Shown piece by piece: positions 21,879 through 31,507 of a stretch of 42,283 nucleotides of DNA. Each line of letters begins with the position of its first letter. Positions within the stretch are counted from its first letter, which is position 1. The DNA lies in NCBI GenBank assembly GCA_024256285.1, contig JACGUG010000007.1, positions 1 through 42,283 on the forward strand, written 5' to 3'. The position numbers and the translations under genes were made by a program. The notes under the pieces are model-generated. The model searched no databases and was not told where the DNA came from. It saw nothing but the letters and a program-made list of their open reading frames with translations. The stretch is from an archaeon. Lineage in GTDB: Archaea; Thermoproteota; Nitrososphaeria; Nitrososphaerales; JACAEJ01.

Positions 21879-22742
21879 ATGATGAGAATGGAAAAGGTAA
21901 AACTGACTATCTCTGATATATTTAGGATGAAAGAAGAAAAGAGGAAGATCACGGCCGTCACTGCCTACGACTACCCTACAGCCCTTCTGGCAGATAAGGC
22001 TGGTATAGAAATCATACTTGTCGGCGATACTTGTAGCATGGTAGTCTTGGGATACGATTCGACTATACCTATCACGATGGATGAGATGATCCACCATTGC
22101 AAGGCTGTAAAGAGAGGGGTAAAACGTTCTCTCATCGTGGGCGATATGCCCTTCATGTCCTTCAATGTAGGGAAAGAGGATGCCATCAGAAATGCAGGTC
22201 GCTTCATAAAAGAGGGGGGTTGCGATGCTGTAAAGCTTGAAGGTGGGGTCGTAATGAGGGATACCGTCAAGGCTATCGTCGATGCAGGGATACCCGTGAT
22301 GGGGCATGTAGGCCTGACCCCTCAGACAGCCACCTTCTTCAGTGGTTACAAAGTGAGGGGAAAAGAGGCAGTGGAAGCCATGAGGATAATTCGAGATGCA
22401 GAGGCTCTCGAAGATTCTGGTGTCTTCTTGATAGTCCTTGAGTCTATAACGACTGAAGTTACAAGGATGATCGCCGATAAAGTAAAAGTTCCTCTTATAG
22501 GTATAGGCGCAGGTCCAGATTGTGATGGGCAAGTACTCGTGTTACACGATCTCCTTGGCTTATTCGATAGATTCGTGCCAAGGTTCGTAAAAAGGTATGC
22601 CAACCTGAATGAAGAGATTCTTAAGGCCTTGGAGACGTATAGAGAAGAAGTCCAGAAAGGCATATTTCCAGCCGATCAGCACTGTTACCATATGGATAAG
22701 TCTGAGTTTGAGAAGCTTCAAGAATCCATCAAGAAGAAGTAA
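21879..22742 (+). CDS. panB: 3-methyl-2-oxobutanoate hydroxymethyltransferase
   Basis: A 287-residue TIM barrel that makes ketopantoate from 2-oxoisovalerate and methylene-tetrahydropterin. Typical segments are ITAVTAYDYPTALLADKAGI, LVGDTCSMVVLGYDSTIP, DMPFMSF, VKLEGG, GIPVMGHVGLTPQT and PLIGIGAGPDCDGQVLV. It starts 2 bases after the preceding stop (ATGs at 21879, 21882 and 21888 possible). Fourth gene of the CoA operon. The ketopantoate reductase gene needed next is not in the window. Confidence 0.95.
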   Translation: MMRMEKVKLTISDIFRMKEEKRKITAVTAYDYPTALLADKAGIEIILVGDTCSMVVLGYDSTIPITMDEMIHHCKAVKRGVKRSLIVGDMPFMSFNVGKEDAIRNAGRFIKEGGCDAVKLEGGVVMRDTVKAIVDAGIPVMGHVGLTPQTATFFSGYKVRGKEAVEAMRIIRDAEALEDSGVFLIVLESITTEVTRMIADKVKVPLIGIGAGPDCDGQVLVLHDLLGLFDRFVPRFVKRYANLNEEILKALETYREEVQKGIFPADQHCYHMDKSEFEKLQESIKKK

Positions 22743-22761
22743 GGATGTAAAAGGTGGTATC

Positions 22762-24009
22762 ATGATCCATCCTTCTAAAGACATAATGAGTACAAAGGGA
22801 CGAGAGCTGAAGGGTAAGAAGGTAGCCCTATGCATAACTGGCAGCGTTTCTGCATGTGAATGTCCGAAGATAGCTCGTGAACTTATGAGGCATGGAGCTG
22901 AAGTCTATGCTGTAATGTCTCAAAAAGCTCAAGAGATCATACATCCAAACCTGATGGAATGGGCTACTGGAAACCCAGTAGTGACGGAATTGACTGGTAA
23001 GATAGAGCATGTAGCCCTGGCTGGAGTACATAAGAATAAAGCCGATCTGGTGCTGGTCTCCCCTGCCACTGCGAATACGATAAGCAAGATTTCATGTGGT
23101 ATAGACGATACGGCTGTCACCACCGTTGTTTCAACAGCCTTTGGGTCTAAGATACCTATAATCATAGTCCCATCCATGCATGAACCCTTGTACGACAATC
23201 CGATATTGAGTGAGAACGTCAAGAAGCTCCTTTCCTTGGGCGTAGAGTTCGTCGGTCCAAGAATAGAAGAAGGCAAGGCGAAGATGGTGAGTGTAGACGA
23301 TATAGTCGAGGCTGTCATCAGAAGACTATCTGTCAAGGATATGAAGGGGATCAGGATCTTGGTGACAGCAGGTCCGACTTTGGAGCATATCGACCCCATC
23401 AGAATCATAACTAACAAGAGCTCTGGAAAGATGGGGGTTGCCATAGCCAATGAAGCCTTAAGGAGAGGTGCCGAAGTCACTTTGATTTACGGTCGTGGGA
23501 TAGTGCCTCCCCCTCAGGGTGCAAAGGTCATAGATGTGGAGACCACTGAAGAGATGTATGATGCAGTGATCTCTGAGCTCAAAGTTGAAGAATACGATGT
23601 GCTGGTATCTGCCAGTGCTGTTACAGATTTCATCCCTGAAACGAAGCATGATCACAAACTTTCAAGCCGAGTCGGTGAATTGAACATCAAGCTCAAACCT
23701 CTGCCAAAGATAATCGAAAAAGCTAGAGAGTCTTCTCCTAAGATATTTTTGGTAGCCTTCAAGGCAGAGTATGGATTATCAGAAGAAGAACTCATCGATA
23801 AAGCCTATGAGCTTTTGAAGACATCGAAGGCAGATCTTGTAGTAGCAAATGATCTGAGCAGGGAAGGCGCTGGTTTTGGGACTGATACCAATGAGGTATT
23901 CATAATAAACAGCACCCGTAATATTATCCATGTCCCCCTCTCATCAAAACAGATCGTAGCAAAGAGGATAATCGATACGATCTTAAAGGAACATGAAAGA
24001 AGATCGTAA
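22762..24009 (+). CDS. coaBC: Bifunctional CoaBC: phosphopantothenoylcysteine synthetase/decarboxylase
   Basis: A 415-residue fusion. The CoaC flavoprotein half (GKKVALCITGSVSACECPKI, VLVSPATANTISKISCGIDD, PSMHEPLYDNP) decarboxylates phosphopantothenoylcysteine. The CoaB half (ILVTAGPTLEHIDPIRIITN, SSGKMGVAIANEA, SASAVTDFIPE) joins phosphopantothenate to cysteine. The open frame extends back into panB, but ATG 22762, preceded by aaaggtgg, gives the normal N-terminus. It is the last gene of the CoA operon and leaves CoaD and CoaE steps to be encoded elsewhere. Confidence 0.94.
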   Translation: MIHPSKDIMSTKGRELKGKKVALCITGSVSACECPKIARELMRHGAEVYAVMSQKAQEIIHPNLMEWATGNPVVTELTGKIEHVALAGVHKNKADLVLVSPATANTISKISCGIDDTAVTTVVSTAFGSKIPIIIVPSMHEPLYDNPILSENVKKLLSLGVEFVGPRIEEGKAKMVSVDDIVEAVIRRLSVKDMKGIRILVTAGPTLEHIDPIRIITNKSSGKMGVAIANEALRRGAEVTLIYGRGIVPPPQGAKVIDVETTEEMYDAVISELKVEEYDVLVSASAVTDFIPETKHDHKLSSRVGELNIKLKPLPKIIEKARESSPKIFLVAFKAEYGLSEEELIDKAYELLKTSKADLVVANDLSREGAGFGTDTNEVFIINSTRNIIHVPLSSKQIVAKRIIDTILKEHERRS

Positions 24010-24089
24010 TGAAACCATTTTATACGCATCTGCCTCATGGAAATCTGGTTGTAGATCGATCAAAAAGGCTTTAAGAGAGCTTGGCGGGC

Positions 24090-25151
24090 CTAATTTCCTT
24101 TTATGAATAAACGCTTTTTTGCCCATAAAGCTACGTTTACGAGGCCTATCATGACAGGCACTTCTATCAACGGCCCTATTACTGTAGCAAAGGCCTCTTT
24201 AGAAGCCAAACCGAACACAGCAACTGCAACGGCTATAGCCAACTCGAAGTTGTTACTGGCTGCTGTAAAAGCAAGAGTGGTAGTTCTTCTATAATCCAGC
24301 TTGGAGTAATAACCTAAGGCAAATGATGCAAAGAACATTATGATAAAATAGGCTACCAAAGGGGTTGCTATCATTACAACGTCAAGGGGCAACCTTACTA
24401 TATAGTCGCCTTTAAGTGAGAACATAACCACTATTGTGAATAAAAGGGCGAAGAGAGAAGTAGGGCTTAACTTCGGCATAAGGATGTTCTCGTACCACGC
24501 TTTTCCCTTAGCTCTTATCAAATAAAATCTGGTCAGCATTCCTCCGAAGAAAGGGATCCCTAAGTATATTGCCACAGACTTGGCAATCTCTATTAACGAG
24601 ATATCGACTAACATTCCTTCTCCCGAAATCCAAGAGCTTACAAAGGTTATGTAAAAGTAGGCTAAGATCGAGTAAAAAGCTATCTGGAAGACGGAGTTTA
24701 GAGCTACAAGTACTGCAGCCCACTCGTTATCTCCGTCTGCGAGGTCGTTCCAGACTATCACCATAGCTATGCACCTTGCTAACCCTACGAGAATTATTCC
24801 GTTTCTAAAAGCTGGGTAGTTGGCGAGAAATATCCAAGCCAGCAAGAACATCAAAAGGGGTCCTACTATCCAATTCAGGGCGAGAGAAGAGGACAGCATG
24901 GTTTTTGAGCCTTTAGCACTCACTATCTTATTCATCTCCTCATACCTGACCTTTGCCAAGGGAGGATACATCATCCATATCAAACCTATTGCTATAGGGA
25001 TAGACGTTGTTCCTACACTCAAGGAGTTAATGATATCTGAGATTTCTGGGAAGGCGTATCCCAATCCAACGCCGAGCATCATAGCCAAGAATATCCAGAG
25101 CGTAAGAAACCTACTGAGTAGTGGAAGTCGACCGCTGACCTTATCAGTCAT
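24090..25151 (-). CDS. ACR3-family arsenite efflux transporter
   Basis: A 353-residue membrane protein with about ten hydrophobic spans exporting arsenite. The family core [20 protein letters not shown] contains the conserved functional cysteine, and [16 protein letters not shown] with [20 protein letters not shown] lies near the C-terminus. It starts [20 protein letters not shown]. It is divergent from arsR across 71 bases carrying an inverted repeat, so ArsR probably represses both. A minus-strand TATA element (gttataaag, centred near 25181) fits the ATG. Confidence 0.93.
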   Translation of the reverse strand: MTDKVSGRLPLLSRFLTLWIFLAMMLGVGLGYAFPEISDIINSLSVGTTSIPIAIGLIWMMYPPLAKVRYEEMNKIVSAKGSKTMLSSSLALNWIVGPLLMFLLAWIFLANYPAFRNGIILVGLARCIAMVIVWNDLADGDNEWAAVLVALNSVFQIAFYSILAYFYITFVSSWISGEGMLVDISLIEIAKSVAIYLGIPFFGGMLTRFYLIRAKGKAWYENILMPKLSPTSLFALLFTIVVMFSLKGDYIVRLPLDVVMIATPLVAYFIIMFFASFALGYYSKLDYRRTTTLAFTAASNNFELAIAVAVAVFGLASKEAFATVIGPLIEVPVMIGLVNVALWAKKRLFIKGN

Positions 25152-25180
25152 AAGGATTCGTCTCTACAATAGAGGACTTT

Positions 25181-25208
25181 ATAACAACATATTTAAGTTT
25201 GTTGATAT
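25181..25208. promoter_or_regulatory. Probable ArsR operator over divergent promoters
   Basis: An interrupted inverted repeat, ataacaaca and tgttgatat, matches at 8 of 9 paired positions with 10 bases between. The centre contains atatttaag, a TATA element about 30 bases before arsR, and the left arm overlaps the TATA element of the efflux gene. Binding there would block both promoters, as expected for ArsR autoregulation. Confidence 0.65.
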
Positions 25209-25222
25209 AACTAATAATAGAT

Positions 25223-25609
25223 ATGAGTAAGACGATAGAGGCAAGGTTGAAGCGCCTGATCTCTTCTGAGATATGTAAAGCTGAGAATATTGGAGCGTAT
25301 GCTTCAGAACTGAGATGTCTGGCTGCGAGTGTGGGGGAAGAGAACTACCTCAAGGCAAAAGAACGGTTCTTCAAATCACTATCCGATTCGACTCGGCTGA
25401 GAATCGTGAAGATGCTGGCGAAAAAGGAAATGTGCGTCTGTGAAGTCATGGTCGCCCTCGGCCTAACCCAAACTAATGCCTCACATCATTTGAACATACT
25501 TGAAAGGGAGAGGATAGTTAAAAAGAGACGCAAAGGAAAATGGGTTCTCTACAGACTCAACATGCCAGAGATACTAGAATTGATCGACAGCTTCTCAGTT
25601 CAAAAATAA
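25223..25609 (+). CDS. arsR: ArsR-family metalloregulator
   Basis: A 128-residue winged-helix repressor. After an N-terminal helical extension (about 1-48), the core runs FKSLSDSTRLRIVKMLAKKE, then MCVCEVMVALGLTQTNASHH, which carries the Cys71-x-Cys73 arsenite-sensing motif in the recognition region, and ends with the wing KKRRKGKWVLYRL. It is divergent from the ACR3 pump and followed 24 bases later by a small cysteine-containing gene on the same strand. Arsenite (or antimonite) is the likely inducer. Confidence 0.92.
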   Translation: MSKTIEARLKRLISSEICKAENIGAYASELRCLAASVGEENYLKAKERFFKSLSDSTRLRIVKMLAKKEMCVCEVMVALGLTQTNASHHLNILERERIVKKRRKGKWVLYRLNMPEILELIDSFSVQK

Positions 25610-25633
25610 AGTGTGAAGGGAGGCTAAGGATAA

Positions 25634-25969
25634 TTGGTCACAAAGGTTTCAGTCGATATACCTATCTGTGGTAAAAAAGCCATGGTGACGGCTGAGAAAG
25701 ATTCTTCTAGCAAGATAGACATAATAATAGAGAGTGACTGTGAATACATCAGAAGATTGGCTGAGAATTTAAAAGAAATCGACATCAAGGATGCTTGCAT
25801 GAGCTTCGATGAGAATCCAATTTTTATCTCCGCAAAGAATAGCAACGTAACTGTGACATGTCTTGTTCCTTGCGCCATCGTCAACGCTGTCTGGGTCGAA
25901 GCTGGACTCATATCTAGAAGCCTTACACAGGATGAGAAGACGAGGGAGTTGAAGCTCAGATTCCTTTGA
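25634..25969 (+). CDS. Small cysteine-containing protein of unknown function (DUF6951-like)
   Basis: A 111-residue protein from a TTG preceded by gggagg. It has an early CGKKAMVTAEKDSSSKIDI strand pair, CEYIRRLAENLKEID, and a C-terminal TVTCLVPCAIVNAVWVEAGL with cysteines. The pattern resembles a small archaeal domain I remember as DUF6951, of unknown function. Following arsR by 24 bases, it is likely under arsenic control, and its thiols could bind metalloid or a cofactor. No enzymatic motif is visible. Confidence 0.7.
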   Translation: MVTKVSVDIPICGKKAMVTAEKDSSSKIDIIIESDCEYIRRLAENLKEIDIKDACMSFDENPIFISAKNSNVTVTCLVPCAIVNAVWVEAGLISRSLTQDEKTRELKLRFL

Positions 25970-25980
25970 TTGATTTAAAC

Positions 25981-27054
25981 TCATCCTAACACCAAGAGAT
26001 CCTTCGTAAATCTTGTAAAGGGCTTCGTCTTTTCTGACACAAGAACTGTATCCTCTATTCTTATGCCGAACTTATCTGGCATATAGATCCCAGGCTCCAC
26101 AGTTACTGCTTCTCCCTTCTGTAGAACCTCTTTTCCACCAATTTTAAGAGAAGGAGGTTCATGAACGTCCAACCCAACTCCGTGTCCTGTACTATGAATG
26201 AAGAACTTCCCATACTCTTTTTCGTCTATGACCTCCCTTACCTTTCTATCTATATCTCCAGTGATCGTGCCTGGCTTTACCGCTTTGATGCCCTCCTCCT
26301 GAGCAGACCTGACCACTTCGTATACGTCTTTGATTTCATCTTCGACCCTTCCTAAAGCAAAGGTTCTTGTGGTATCGATTACATAACCCTTGAACCTTAT
26401 GACTATATCGATGACGACCACATCGCCTTCTGATAACCTTCTTTCTGTCAAATCCCCATGGGGGAAGGCTGAGTTGGGTCCTGAGGCAACTATCATCGGG
26501 TTCTGAGTGGAAGAGAAGGCTGGTAGATCACATCCAAACGATACAGCTTTAGCCAAGAGTTCGGCAGCTAAATCCCTCTCTCTAACTTTGGGTCTTATCA
26601 AAGTCAAGGCATGGTTGAACAGTTCATCCATTATCTTCCCAGCTTGAGCGATGGCAGATATCTCCCCTTCATCTTTTATCCTTCTTACAGAGTAGAAGAC
26701 ATCTGGATCGAAGATGGCGTCTTCTTTCAGAGCCTTCTTGATGGCAATTTGTAAAGGCATCTGCACACCGTCAAAGCATACTTTACCCTTGGAAGAGACG
26801 TGCCTCAAAACCAGTTCTTTTAGGCTCTTTCCCATTTCACTGACGATTACATCACAGTCCTTTGCAGAACGTTTCGCTCTCTCTCCTTCCAAAGGGTTTG
26901 TGAACAAGGTTGTTCCATCTTGGCTGATGACAGCAGTACCGTCCCCCCAAAAACCAGTGGTGTAAAACACATTTTGAGGCGTTGCTGAACAAACTATATC
27001 ATAACCCTTCTTCCTTGCCCTCTCTAAAAGTGATCTTCTCCTTTTTGTAAGCAT
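25981..27054 (-). CDS. M24 metallopeptidase (Xaa-Pro dipeptidase/aminopeptidase-like)
   Basis: A 357-residue pita-bread peptidase. The N-terminal creatinase-like domain (about 1-125) is followed by the catalytic domain with all five metal ligands in context: VVIDIVIRFKGYVIDTTRTF (two Asp), HSTGHGVGLDVHEPP (His), VTVEPGIYMPDKFGIRIEDT (two Glu). It probably cleaves Xaa-Pro peptides. The ATG start lies about 27 bases after a minus-strand TATA box (27076-27087), consistent with a leaderless message. Monocistronic, divergent from smc. Confidence 0.92.
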   Translation of the reverse strand: MLTKRRRSLLERARKKGYDIVCSATPQNVFYTTGFWGDGTAVISQDGTTLFTNPLEGERAKRSAKDCDVIVSEMGKSLKELVLRHVSSKGKVCFDGVQMPLQIAIKKALKEDAIFDPDVFYSVRRIKDEGEISAIAQAGKIMDELFNHALTLIRPKVRERDLAAELLAKAVSFGCDLPAFSSTQNPMIVASGPNSAFPHGDLTERRLSEGDVVVIDIVIRFKGYVIDTTRTFALGRVEDEIKDVYEVVRSAQEEGIKAVKPGTITGDIDRKVREVIDEKEYGKFFIHSTGHGVGLDVHEPPSLKIGGKEVLQKGEAVTVEPGIYMPDKFGIRIEDTVLVSEKTKPFTRFTKDLLVLG

Positions 27055-27075
27055 GTCTACAAGGATTGCAACTAC

Positions 27076-27087
27076 CTTTATAAATTT
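27076..27087 (-). promoter_or_regulatory. TATA box for the M24 peptidase
   Basis: On the minus strand aaatttataaag is centred about 27 bases before the ATG at 27054. On the + side a separate box cttataaac (27173-27181) precedes smc and abuts an imperfect palindrome tgtag-ac-ctaca at 27161-27172 that might be a regulator site. Confidence 0.55.
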
Positions 27088-27288
27088 GGCTTAAATATTC
27101 TTTTTCGTCGACAAAAGTAAAAAATTACATGCTATTAATTAAACACAAAGGTCAAAAATTTGTAGACCTACACTTATAAACTCGAGGGGAGCACACACAT
27201 GCGTAATAGACTTGATTGGAGAGAGAATTTCTGATTATTTAGTCATCTTGCTCTCTTTTGCTCTCTTTATCAAAGGTCTGGTGGGAGG

Positions 27289-30200
27289 ATGATATCTGGC
27301 GTTAAGACAGGCACTCATATAAAAAGATTGGAGATATTCAACTTCAAGTCTTTTGGGGGTAGGAAGACTTCTTTAACGCTTGAAGAAGGTCTTAACGTAA
27401 TCACCGGTCCAAACGGCTCTGGCAAGAGCAATATAATAGATTCCATCAGGTTCTGTATGGGAGAGAGCAGCCCCAAGTCTTTAAGGATAAACACATTAAA
27501 ATCCCTCAGGTCTGATATCACAGAAAGCTCGACAAAGAGCACAAAAGTAAGGCTAACCTTCGACAACGTCAACAGACTACTCCCAGTGGACTCTGATACT
27601 GTACGCATATCAAGGGAAATTAAGGAAAGTGGAGAGGGTGCATATTTTTTAAATGGGAAGCGTGTTCGAAAGGATACGATATCAAAGATCCTTGATGTCG
27701 CCACGATCTCCTCAACGGGCCTCAATATCATACCTCAGGGGATGATCACAAGAATCTCGGAATTGTCGTCCGATGAAAAGCGCAGGTTGATCGAAAGTGT
27801 CGTGGGCGTCGCACAATTCGATGAAAAGAAGGCTGATGCTGAAAAGCAACTCAAGGAAGCAGACCTTAGGTTGCAAGTAGCTCTAGCGAGGATAGGTGAA
27901 ATCAAGGATAGGGTAGACTCCTTAGAGGGTGAAAGGAGCGATCAACTGAGGCTGAAGCATCTAGAGAAAGAGGTAAGTTGGTTGAAATCTGTGATACTTT
28001 CCAAGAATCTTGAATCTGTTAGGGCTGAGGTCTTCGATCAGAAAGATTTGGTTGACAGACACTCTAAAAGGTTGAAGGAGCTAAGATCTAAGCGAGAAAG
28101 CATCGAAAGCCAGATCAGATCTTTAGGGGATGAGCGCAACGAATTCCTTACAAGCGTTCTTGATGAGTCGGGTGCAAAGCATTTAGAGTTGCAGTTTGCT
28201 ATCGCCAAGCTTTCGAATGAAATCGATAGGCTAAGAACGACGATAGAAGAGAATGAAATCACGGTCGAAAGAATCGGTGAAACATTACCGACTCTCTACA
28301 AGATGCGTGATGAAAAGTTAAAGGAGTTAGAGGTTGCAGAGAAGCAGGTCGAAGGGTTAACAGAGAATCTAAGAGAGATGGAGAAGAATAAAGAAGAGGC
28401 TACCGAAGAACTTTCGACGATTCAGGATAGGAGGAAAAGGCTGGACGCCTCTTTGTCCAAGGCAAATCTGCGTGCTGAGAGATTACAACAGAGGATAATG
28501 AAGAAAAGGGAGGTAGTCGAGAGGCTGTCCGCCAAAATCACTGAATTGGAGACTATTGGATCAGAGACATCTGAAAAGCTTGGTGCATTAAAGGAGAAGT
28601 CCAACTCCTTCCTAGAGACTCTGGGTCGACTAGAAAAGAGCCTCTCGGAGCTTCAGCATTTAAAAGAAGTTGAGCAAGAATCTCTGCACAAGGTGAATAC
28701 ATCCCTTGCCTCCTTGTCAGATCGAAGAACAGAGCTTGTGGACGAGATCACAAAAGCAATGTCAACTCTGGATAGAGCAAGCGAAGCAGTCCTCAGATAC
28801 GAAGCACAACGCTCTATTGTAGAGAGCGTAGCCTCACATGAATCGAATTTGAAAAAGTTAGAAGAGTTGGCAGAGGCTGGGGCTATAGACGATCTCATAG
28901 GCAAGCTGGGTGATCTGATCCAATACGAAAAAAGGCATGAGGCGGTGATCTTGGCAAGCGCTGGAAAGTGGATGAACGCCATAGTAGTAAAGAATCTCAA
29001 GGCTATGTTAAAGATTGCCGAGATTACAAAAAGGCTGAAGATGGGCAGGTTGGTGGTCATCCCCCTCTCAGAAGTCTCGAACATAGCCCCCGTGACCCCC
29101 CCTCCAATCGAAGGATCCTTAGGCCTCATCTCCGACCTCATCTCTACAAAGGAGGGTCTGGAGGGCGCTGTCAACTTCGTCTTCGGCGATACGGTCTTGG
29201 TAAGCTCACATAAAGCAGCCTTTATCGCTTCTTCAAGGGGCTTTAGGGCAGTTACTTTAAATGGCGACCTTTTTGAACCGAAGGGCTCAGCCTTCGAGAC
29301 CGGTTACATCGCAAAGTTAGACGCTATCATCGATCTGATTCGTGACGAAGCTTCATTTTCAGCAGTAAAGGAAGCCTCAAACTCATTGAAAAAGATAATC
29401 GCCAAGAGAAGGTCTTATCTAAACCAGCTCGAGGATCAGTCTGGGAAATTGAATAGGGAGAAGATCCAGAAGACTCTGATGCTTGAGCGCTTAACGACTC
29501 AGCTGACCGACATCAAAAATTTCTTGAAGAGGTACCTCAGACTTCAACGCACGATCCTTAAGAAGATAGAGAAGCTTGAAGACAGATTAAAAAGAATAGA
29601 GAAGAGGATAGAGAAGGCTTCATCGATTCACGCAGAGAGTCTGAAGAAAGTGGAGGAATATGATGAAAAGATTTCTGAGCTTGAAATTCAGTCCATGAAC
29701 GAAGAGATCAGGCTTCTTGATGGCAAGAAGAAATCTCTTAACGACCTGATAGAGAGTATCTCCTCCCAGATCCGTGAGCTTGTTACTCATCTGACAAGAG
29801 AAAAGGCAAATCTGGAGAATATCTTGCGCCCTAGTAGCGAAAGGTTGATCGAGCAGGTATCACGATTAGAGGAAGAGAGGGATGAGAAGATAAGGTCTTT
29901 AGAGGAAGACCGCTTAGAACTCAAAGGCTTATCTGAAGAGTTCGATGAATTAAAGCTCAAGGAATCGCACTTGATAGAATCGAAGAAGAAGTCAAAGCCG
30001 ATCTTAGAAGATTACGAAAACAGGCTGAAAGACCTCCACAATGCTAGAGATGGCCTCTTGCGATCGATAAGCCGTCTAGAAAAGGAGTTGTTCTTCACCA
30101 AAAGAAACTTAGAGTCATTGTCCGATAGAGAGCAAAGAATCTTGAACGAATTGTCATCATTGGGGTACTACGAGCCATCGAAGACCTTCGATAGCGCCGA

Positions 30201-30852
30201 GAAGATACTTGAACAGATAAGCCTTGAACACTCTCAACTCAAAGATAGTGTGAACCTCTTGGCAGACCGTAACTATAGAGAGATAATAACTGGTTACAAG
30301 AACATATCTCTTAGAAAGAACCAATTGGAGAGCGAGAGAAACGCTATAGTCCGTTTTATAGAGGGTGTTGAAGCAGAGAAGAAGCGTGTGTTCATCAGCG
30401 CTTTTGAGAAGATCGATAGAGAGCTAAGGTCTGTATTCAGTGATCTGACAGGGGGGTCTGCGTGGCTTGAGATAGAAGATTCGAGTGACATCTTCTCGAG
30501 CGGTATCTTCCTTATGACTCAATTCCCGGGCAAGGCTCCAAGAGAGTCGACATCTATCAGTGGTGGGGAGAAGACGGTCACTGCCTTGACATTCATACTC
30601 TCCATCCAATCCGTATACCCCTCTCCTTTCTATCTTTTCGATGAAATAGATGCTCATCTTGATGCTGTAAACCTTGAAAGGCTTGCAGACCTTTTAAAGG
30701 AAAGATCGGTAAATTCCCAGATAATCTTGATTACACTGAAACCATCCATGATAACCCGTGCATCCACCACATACGGAGTCTACAATAAAAATGGGTTATC
30801 TAGAGTTGTCAAGTATAAGCCCGATTTAGAGGTGATGGTTAGAAGTGGTTGA
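27289..30852 (+). CDS. smc: Chromosome segregation ATPase SMC
   Basis: A 1187-residue condensin-type SMC. The N-terminal head has Walker A GPNGSGKSNIIDSIRFCMGE near residue 40. A first long coiled coil (about 170-500) leads to the hinge (about 510-660, DLIGKLGDLIQYEKRHEAVI), and a second coiled coil follows (about 670-1020). The C-terminal head shows the signature STSISGGEKTVTALTFILS and Walker B YLFDEIDAHLD. The length is normal. The ATG directly follows gtgggagg, an unusually close ribosome site. It overlaps scpA by 8 bases, forming an SMC-kleisin operon. Confidence 0.96.
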   Translation: MISGVKTGTHIKRLEIFNFKSFGGRKTSLTLEEGLNVITGPNGSGKSNIIDSIRFCMGESSPKSLRINTLKSLRSDITESSTKSTKVRLTFDNVNRLLPVDSDTVRISREIKESGEGAYFLNGKRVRKDTISKILDVATISSTGLNIIPQGMITRISELSSDEKRRLIESVVGVAQFDEKKADAEKQLKEADLRLQVALARIGEIKDRVDSLEGERSDQLRLKHLEKEVSWLKSVILSKNLESVRAEVFDQKDLVDRHSKRLKELRSKRESIESQIRSLGDERNEFLTSVLDESGAKHLELQFAIAKLSNEIDRLRTTIEENEITVERIGETLPTLYKMRDEKLKELEVAEKQVEGLTENLREMEKNKEEATEELSTIQDRRKRLDASLSKANLRAERLQQRIMKKREVVERLSAKITELETIGSETSEKLGALKEKSNSFLETLGRLEKSLSELQHLKEVEQESLHKVNTSLASLSDRRTELVDEITKAMSTLDRASEAVLRYEAQRSIVESVASHESNLKKLEELAEAGAIDDLIGKLGDLIQYEKRHEAVILASAGKWMNAIVVKNLKAMLKIAEITKRLKMGRLVVIPLSEVSNIAPVTPPPIEGSLGLISDLISTKEGLEGAVNFVFGDTVLVSSHKAAFIASSRGFRAVTLNGDLFEPKGSAFETGYIAKLDAIIDLIRDEASFSAVKEASNSLKKIIAKRRSYLNQLEDQSGKLNREKIQKTLMLERLTTQLTDIKNFLKRYLRLQRTILKKIEKLEDRLKRIEKRIEKASSIHAESLKKVEEYDEKISELEIQSMNEEIRLLDGKKKSLNDLIESISSQIRELVTHLTREKANLENILRPSSERLIEQVSRLEEERDEKIRSLEEDRLELKGLSEEFDELKLKESHLIESKKKSKPILEDYENRLKDLHNARDGLLRSISRLEKELFFTKRNLESLSDREQRILNELSSLGYYEPSKTFDSAEKILEQISLEHSQLKDSVNLLADRNYREIITGYKNISLRKNQLESERNAIVRFIEGVEAEKKRVFISAFEKIDRELRSVFSDLTGGSAWLEIEDSSDIFSSGIFLMTQFPGKAPRESTSISGGEKTVTALTFILSIQSVYPSPFYLFDEIDAHLDAVNLERLADLLKERSVNSQIILITLKPSMITRASTTYGVYNKNGLSRVVKYKPDLEVMVRSG

Positions 30853-31507
30853 CCGCCACTCACTTTCAAGGCCTCCCCTTAACCTCTTGGTGAACCCTGA
30901 AGCCATCAAGAAGCAGAAGCCTTGGGAGTTGGACATCGCCAACCTTTTAGAGATCTTCTCATCCATGATAGAAGGCTCTGAGTTGCTGGACCTTCGTCTT
31001 TGTGGTTCAGCAGTGATATCTTCAGCATTGATCTATAGGTTAAAGGTCGAGACCCTCTTCCTCTTTGAAAAGCTCAAGGTCAAGAGAGGGAGGAAGCCCA
31101 TCAAATCCCTTGAACCCCCGACTTTTGAGATGCCCTTCAGACATGAGCTTTACTCGACATCTCTAGACGAGCTGATATCTATCCTTGAGAGAATTATAAA
31201 GAAGGTAGTTTCAGAGCCCAAGAAAGAGGAGCCTAAGCGCCTCATAGAGCCTGAGCCCTTGCCGGAGGTAGACCCCTTCTCCCTTCAGATAGAGGCGCTC
31301 CTCTCCTCATTTAGGGCCGATCTTTTGAGTGAATTGAAAAAGAAAGAGGAGATCCTCTTCAGTGAATACGTCCGTGGGATGCAACTTTTGGACGCAGTTC
31401 GATCTTTCATCCTTTTACTGTTCATTGCAACAGAAGGTATCATAACTTTGGAGCAGGTGGGTGAAGATATCAAAGTCAAGAGAGAGGTTCAATACATCAC
31501 TCGATGA
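30845..31507 (+). CDS. scpA: Segregation and condensation protein A (kleisin)
   Basis: A 220-residue kleisin bridging the SMC heads. The N-terminal PPLNLLVNPEAIKKQKPWEL and DIANLLEIF motif, the helical VISSALIYRLKVETLFLFEK, and the C-terminal winged-helix FILLLFIATEGIITLEQVGE match ScpA. The GTG start lies inside the end of smc. It overlaps the next gene by 47 bases, so smc, scpA and scpB are tightly coupled. Confidence 0.9.
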   Translation: MVDRHSLSRPPLNLLVNPEAIKKQKPWELDIANLLEIFSSMIEGSELLDLRLCGSAVISSALIYRLKVETLFLFEKLKVKRGRKPIKSLEPPTFEMPFRHELYSTSLDELISILERIIKKVVSEPKKEEPKRLIEPEPLPEVDPFSLQIEALLSSFRADLLSELKKKEEILFSEYVRGMQLLDAVRSFILLLFIATEGIITLEQVGEDIKVKREVQYITR

